Positions 62,701 to 64,000 of a stretch of DNA of 64,000 nt are shown here, piece by piece. Origin of the DNA: Methanoprimaticola sp047501175. Its GTDB lineage: Archaea; Thermoplasmatota; Thermoplasmata; Methanomassiliicoccales; Methanomethylophilaceae. A program made the position numbers and the translations under genes. The notes beneath the pieces are model-generated. The model was not told where the DNA came from. It did not search any database and saw only the letters and a list, made by a program, of their open reading frames with translations. Position 1 is the stretch's first letter. The number at the start of each line of letters is the position of its first letter. The stretch lies in assembly GCF_047501175.1 (NCBI RefSeq), contig NZ_JBEQWH010000001.1:62001-126000 (forward strand), read 5' to 3'.

Positions 62701-64000
62701 GTCTGGAACCGGCGGTATTGGTGGGAACGGAGGAGTTTCCGCAGGAAATAACGTAACTTCTGATGGTGACAGCAACCTCATGGGAGGCAACGGAGGCGAC
62801 GGGGGCGATTCCTCGTCTGGAACCGGCGGTACTCCTGGATCTGGAGGTGCAGGCGGTTCTCCCGGAACTGGAGGTTCAACCGTCACTGTTCCGGAATACA
62901 AGGTCGAAGTGACCGTTAAGACTGAGGGCGGAAGTGTCGCAAGCGGCGCTCAGGTCTCCATCATGCGTGGGGAGGAGTCCCTGGCATTCGGTGTCACTGA
63001 CACAAATGGCGTTATCGGGTTCGAGGGCGTCTCCCCAGGAGTGTACAACGTCGTTGTCCAGTACAACGACAAGATTGTCACGACGAAGGTGACCGTCATC
63101 GGAGGGGATGTCGATGTTAGTGTTGTCATCGAGTCTGATTCGACTGGAACCGGTAACCTGAACACCCAGGTCACCGGAGAGGTTCCCGTCGTTCCGGAGA
63201 AGCTGGAGACCGTCACCAACACGGGTGAGACCGCTAACGGATCTCACGTGACGATCACACTCAATGCCACGGTCCAGAAGGACAGTAACGTCATCGATAG
63301 CATCAGCAACAAGGCGAAGGATCAGGATATCACGATGGTCGACTTCGTCGATGTCACCATAACCAAGACAGTGACCAAAGACAACGTGTCCGAGGAGTTC
63401 GTCATACCCAACACCAGTGGATTGATGACCTTCTACATGGAGGTCAGCAAGGCGATGTGGGACAGTCTCGGCGACAAGGGTCCCGAGCACATCAAGCTCT
63501 ACCGCGAACACACCGGTAACGGGCAGACCAACATCGATGACATCAGAAAGGTCAGCAACAAGTATTATGCCGACAGGTGGGGTGGCGAATGCTATTACAT
63601 CGAGTACTCCGCCGACAGGAACATCGTGTACATCGTTGTAGTCGCGGAGAAGTTCTCCACATACGCCCTCGGATACCAGGACACGCCCGTGTCGCCGAAC
63701 AACCCCTCCTCCGGAGGCTCCGGGTCCGGCGGCACCGACCCGTCCAAGCCGACCACCGAGGTCGGCACCGACATCGTCGACGGGAAGGTCGTGATCACCG
63801 TCACCCCCGAGAAGGACAAGGAGTACGCGGTCATGGACAAGGACGGCAACATCGTCGGCGACTGGTCCTCCGGATCGTCCGGGAAGGACATCGTGTTCGG
63901 ACCGTTCGAGCCCGGGCAGGACTACACCGTCGTGAGCAAGGACAAGGACGGCAAGGAGAAGGTCGAGAGCACCGTCACCACCCCCAAGGTCCCCGGACAC
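53768..64000 (+). CDS. Giant secreted adhesin-like protein, 3' truncated by window end
   Basis: A single open frame of at least 3,411 codons that runs past the window. It begins with GTG, followed by a signal peptide (VVRTIGDRRLMTSVAIVMLL, cut near ADASA). Residues ~45-1500 form a right-handed beta-helix of the Pmp/adhesin-like type, rich in GGTI.GN or MNGGSI repeats. Residues ~1590-3035 are three Gly-Asn-rich modules, each headed by PDTWG..EIDLNG. A carboxypeptidase-regulatory-like beta-sandwich (VTVKTEGGSVASGAQV) and a further region ending with repeats of Gly-Ser and Asp/Lys come last. Such proteins probably bind host or partner cells. No cell-wall anchor is seen in this part. Confidence 0.9.
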   Translation, partial: MVRTIGDRRLMTSVAIVMLLLVSGIMLGVSDSEADASAVDVDYGGTGSNVDTPKKLQDEINKEGVTKLHIILNKGLTLSDVANEYDGKCRYITIPVGKTIFINLNNQSVTSTTTVLKDEKGDVIDGTTDTFVVNGSLILYNGTVKSSSGATAACVAVSASGSFTAYNVIFGDSTGTGSTFRSRAVNNNSGDNSSSTTKLYGCTIGTDVLMLGGGGSVLIDGGTTVGDGCNTLTDTSTDDGTDGLEVRSSTWNVIDPKNYVNKLYKQPCDAKPYSVMPVTAVAMVDMSIADTKKYVEFATVQYAIDAAWYEDTVILTKNYDGSEASMIKECIVVPAEKNLKIRSDLAQDYDSPTTNPAGGRSQFVGDIRVIGALTLEQVIIGGKDNDPVEMNIIVKGGTLTIGSNTEIVNINNTSNTSTITSKYFVIGFEDAATPYKGTIVMKGGSIIENLKSAYGPIRLVNGSTFSMEGGTITGCNSTANEGTVFYVSAFDTDTHGSTTLKITGGTIEGNGKDSPRAKGTIFLHQNGGSTFEMSGGSIKNNSAVYGGGVYDNSTPNSKNDANKVKISGTAVIDGNRGTSMNGGMSNVFLQNGQTIDFSGGLGKGASIGIYVNGLASMTEVEVGTAGSGSDVYNYVHSDISSVHGIAYDNGSEYVTMGGTVKHPAGHTVSNGTVWLTKVAAGMDSGGVAVIYDKSGNVVSTHRTLDDAIGKFNSSAHEGIRLLSDIRLKAPVTIYKSLTLDGNGHALIRNCSNSDLVIVSGKDVSVTFTDLTIDGNGKTQSSSVLVTKGATLTLDEGTIITNGGTGVWVGKDKTDAGTLIMNDGAVISDNNDYERPGTALAAGGVAVIGNSKFTMNGGIIEDNTSVCGGAIATAYNDDGYGVFINDGVIRDNKIPIGSGVGGIIVHAHGRATIVGGTITGNDGGVATWYAHSTLTIGGSYAKVPLKIEGNEALRDKIKSDLYVKKGLTFTVGGALAEGSRVVITTAVQPTGASDVKVATGATEKGHIKHLFSDNGEAYGVVYDVDSESRDRNDANKTVAHTPENDTVWMAVGAKNTDDIVTYVAKIGSDRYKTLKDAINAVTGSSSTIEILMDITTSESYDISKKVTIVGKGYTISHAGNNSLFKVASGGDLTLTGVNLDGTGTERVCNGGAVNVASGGKLTISNDTEIGKDAEISNFVTTSNGSLDDTGKGGAIYVASGGIFFMNGGSISGNFAVYGGAIFVESGTNATLGGGTISGNMVTKTGSGVVVNDGTLSMDASKIGGYEDSFGLISGSSKIALTGTPDSALKLDMSSANHTFSTEVVTGVDSTYVTDGGPDKAYFVTSAGGESVVYQGRIDVVQTVLDKATVSGSLATGLKVQITVGSGKETYSFGSENKVEISVYETVGNNRVFVGNEAHIQVIATENGVDEVIHEFTYYILCSDDRGYIHGGPGTSYIDKDGNVRPLNDGIPASDFKVDESGNATFIIDGKQQQMNISEPLNHIKESLLEDYKIEAIKKIGGLAGGNLTIQAAIDKIINEINNVPLNGDLEGAKDAIDGLVDKAFLETILITVTGTNGIVNGSSISNEYATVTKTDDGFKVELKKDITGTPILIPDTWGDVEIDLNGNDIIGKDSGPAIIMTGSGESGTNLTITGPGDVTGGNGAPAIDANGNGTYGAPTNGSITIGKDVNVSGGNGTNGGAGIETDIPVTVTDGGKVTGGSGGDGTSGGNGGAGIDSTSNVTVSNGGQVVGGDGGKGTTGTGGSGGAAITPNGDGDEYINIENGTVAGGSGGDSDSGKGGDGGAAIDPKDDAKGPGNIVVSDGSVVTGGSGGDSGGSGSGGNGGGAIDVGTSNDTSVSVSDSTVAGGDGGDSTTGAGGNGGSGVTAGGDIDITDGSEVSGGDGGSGNNTSSEGKTPGSGGSGVIGDSGNITVDDSKVTGGNGGDGKGDGVAGGTGGAGISGGNNVNVGGVSEVTGGSGGDGSDGKGNTNGGAGGTGGAGISGSSGTTTVDKESNVTGGTGGNGGDSSTGTGGTGGTGGTGTGTSGTGATGSNGTNQAGIDKIIGEIKEEIRGNVSVEYNHDTGRFEIDLNGDVSGPIEIPDTWGDVEIDLNGNDIIGNGGSAIIMTGSKDGAGTDLVIKDSAGGGQVIGGSGAPAIDADGNGSDSAPSKGSITVEGGAIVIGGSGSPGSAGIVTDIPVTVTNDGKVIGGDGTNGGAGGAAIESDSTVNVSNGGQVIGGNGGDSDGTGAGGAGGPAIKPSDKGTLGPVSVDNGKVVGGAGGDGASGSPGTSGGNGGSAIVPGTGTDVTIKNDSEVIGGSGGNGGETEGTGTGGAGGNGGAAISRPESGTSGSIVVDDSKVTGGNGGTGGSSTGGSGGTGGNGGGAIDVPGASVDIGSNSEVTGGNGGTGGSSQGTGTGVTGGAGGQGGAAVDNSGGTTNVETGSTVTGGNGGQGGSGSTNTPGGNGGDGGSGSTGTVTGDQSGVTGGNGGNGGTGSSGGTGGDGTDGGSGGSNGATIDTTKTDIEDAFDDNENVKVTFDPETGGYVVEIKGDIAGPITIPDTWGKVEIDLNGHTIKNENGSAIIMTGSGGSGTDLTITGSGNVTGGNGAPAIDANGTKDKAGPTNGSITIGDGVTVTGGNGSAGKPGGAGIETYIPVTVTDNGKVVGGNGGNNPNGLGGAGGAGIDSTSDVTVSNGGKVTGGNGGSGSAGHAGGNGGAAINPGENGMGSVTVDDGDLVGGNGGNGGNNTAGAGGNGGAGGPAIGNNNDNGPENVTVSGNESDVTGGKGGNGGSSASGTGGNGGVGGGAIDCPETDVTVSGGADVIGGNGGSAGNGTIGGNGGAGGAGVNGDDVKVNGSNVVGGNGGSAGNGTTGPGGDGGAGGDAVSGSEDTIINGGSTVTGGNGGAGGFSKENIGGDGGDGGAGLDPGAGTGTVIDSTVTGGNGGNGGSSGSKNNSSNGGGNGGNGGPGIKGPEAVDGDVSVEGSDVIGGNGGDGGDSSSGTGGIGGNGGVSAGNNVTSDGDSNLMGGNGGDGGDSSSGTGGTPGSGGAGGSPGTGGSTVTVPEYKVEVTVKTEGGSVASGAQVSIMRGEESLAFGVTDTNGVIGFEGVSPGVYNVVVQYNDKIVTTKVTVIGGDVDVSVVIESDSTGTGNLNTQVTGEVPVVPEKLETVTNTGETANGSHVTITLNATVQKDSNVIDSISNKAKDQDITMVDFVDVTITKTVTKDNVSEEFVIPNTSGLMTFYMEVSKAMWDSLGDKGPEHIKLYREHTGNGQTNIDDIRKVSNKYYADRWGGECYYIEYSADRNIVYIVVVAEKFSTYALGYQDTPVSPNNPSSGGSGSGGTDPSKPTTEVGTDIVDGKVVITVTPEKDKEYAVMDKDGNIVGDWSSGSSGKDIVFGPFEPGQDYTVVSKDKDGKEKVESTVTTPKVPGH
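58541..59998 (+). repeat. Adhesin module 1
   Basis: First ~486-codon module. It opens IPDTWGDVEIDLNG, then AIIMTGS, GAPAIDANG, NGSITIG, and tandem VTGGNGG-type blocks. Modules 2 and 3 keep the same opening order. Confidence 0.8.
59999..61375 (+). repeat. Adhesin module 2
   Basis: Second ~459-codon copy with IPDTWGDVEIDLNG, IIMTGSKDG, GAPAIDADG and GSITVEGG, followed by gly-rich GGNGG series. The linker before it reads DKIIGEIKEEIRG. Confidence 0.8.
62177..62318 (+). repeat. 34-bp exact direct repeat inside module 3
   Basis: The 34-bp stretch at 62177-62210 recurs exactly at 62285-62318, 108 bp (36 codons) apart, encoding GGNGGSAGNGT. The identity at DNA level points to a recent in-frame duplication. 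Confidence 0.75.
62669..62831 (+). repeat. 49-bp exact direct repeat inside module 3
   Basis: The 49-bp stretch at 62669-62717 recurs exactly at 62783-62831, 114 bp (38 codons) apart, encoding GGNGGDGGDSSSGTGG. Confidence 0.75.

Larger units (their letters stand above)
61376..62880 (+). repeat. Adhesin module 3
   Basis: Third ~500-codon copy with IPDTWGKVEIDLNG, AIIMTGSGG, GAPAIDANG and NGSITIG. Its C-terminal part contains shorter in-frame repeats. Confidence 0.8.

Noticed and set aside
58726..62901. Long Pro-Pro-x-rich frames on the minus strand opposite the adhesin
   Set aside because: The PPSPPLPP pattern is the complement of Gly-Gly-Asn codons of the adhesin, not a real collagen-like gene.

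Overview
The window is archaeal and most likely comes from a gut-type Methanomassiliicoccales (Thermoplasmatota, Methanomethylophilaceae-like) methanogen. Archaeal information-processing genes support this: Rpo7, Spt4, S24e, S27Ae, Dph5, deoxyhypusine synthase, Trm5 and archaeal ATP-dependent DNA ligase. So do a methylcobamide:CoM methyltransferase, HypF, a cobamide salvage set, an aconitase-X type mevalonate-pathway enzyme and a very large surface adhesin-like protein. Many genes have a TATA-like box about 25-30 bases before the start codon and no obvious Shine-Dalgarno, which suggests leaderless transcripts. Genus and species are inference.

Layout. 0-6 kb: two tandem medium-chain acyl-CoA synthetases (the first cut by the window edge), an alpha/beta hydrolase, an XRE-cupin regulator and a third AMP-forming acyl-CoA ligase. 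6-11.4 kb (minus): DNA-repair run of Hef-like helicase, DNA ligase and DnaQ-BRCT exonuclease, plus an IscA/HesB protein. 11.7-16 kb: a SprT-like protein that has lost its HExxH motif, a structured intergenic stretch, a fused ADP-forming acyl-CoA synthetase and Dph5. 16-22.3 kb: an ABC importer locus of BtuFCD type with a duplicated secreted protein, a two-domain binding protein, a very unusual permease fused to an extracellular beta-propeller, and an ATPase. 22.3-26.4 kb: Trm5, a dCTP deaminase-family protein, an S66 peptidase, an MNT nucleotidyltransferase with a broken HepT partner, a small HTH protein with its own operator-like repeats, and tRNA-Leu.

26.4-30 kb (minus): MtaA/MtbA-type methyltransferase, a degenerate isocitrate-dehydrogenase-family protein, deoxyhypusine synthase and thymidylate kinase. 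30-32.6 kb: a MetV-like cysteine protein, the rpo7-spt4-dephospho-CoA kinase-rps24e-rps27ae operon and tRNA-Arg. 32.8-41.6 kb: a cobamide assembly and remodelling region (CobD-like, CbiB, CbiZ, CobS, CobY, CobT and a phosphomutase-like phosphatase) ending in hypF. 41.7-48.8 kb: ArsD-like protein, pyrophosphatase, YbaK, a Cys-rich mini-protein, a fluoride channel, phosphomevalonate dehydratase whose small subunit is fused to a Nudix hydrolase, two Fe-S redox proteins, a CDP-alcohol phosphatidyltransferase and an HxlR regulator. 48.8-53.2 kb: a DUF4143 ATPase behind a 23-bp tandem repeat, then IleRS. 53.8 kb to the end: one open frame of at least 3,411 codons encoding a secreted beta-helix/glycine-rich adhesin.

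The genes suggest a host-associated methanogen that captures and remodels external corrinoids, which its methyl-transfer methanogenesis needs, and activates external short or branched fatty acids. The strongest candidate for something undescribed is the 16-22 kb importer, where intrinsic-factor-like modules and a beta-propeller are built into an ABC transporter; its likely cobamide substrate is inferred from context.
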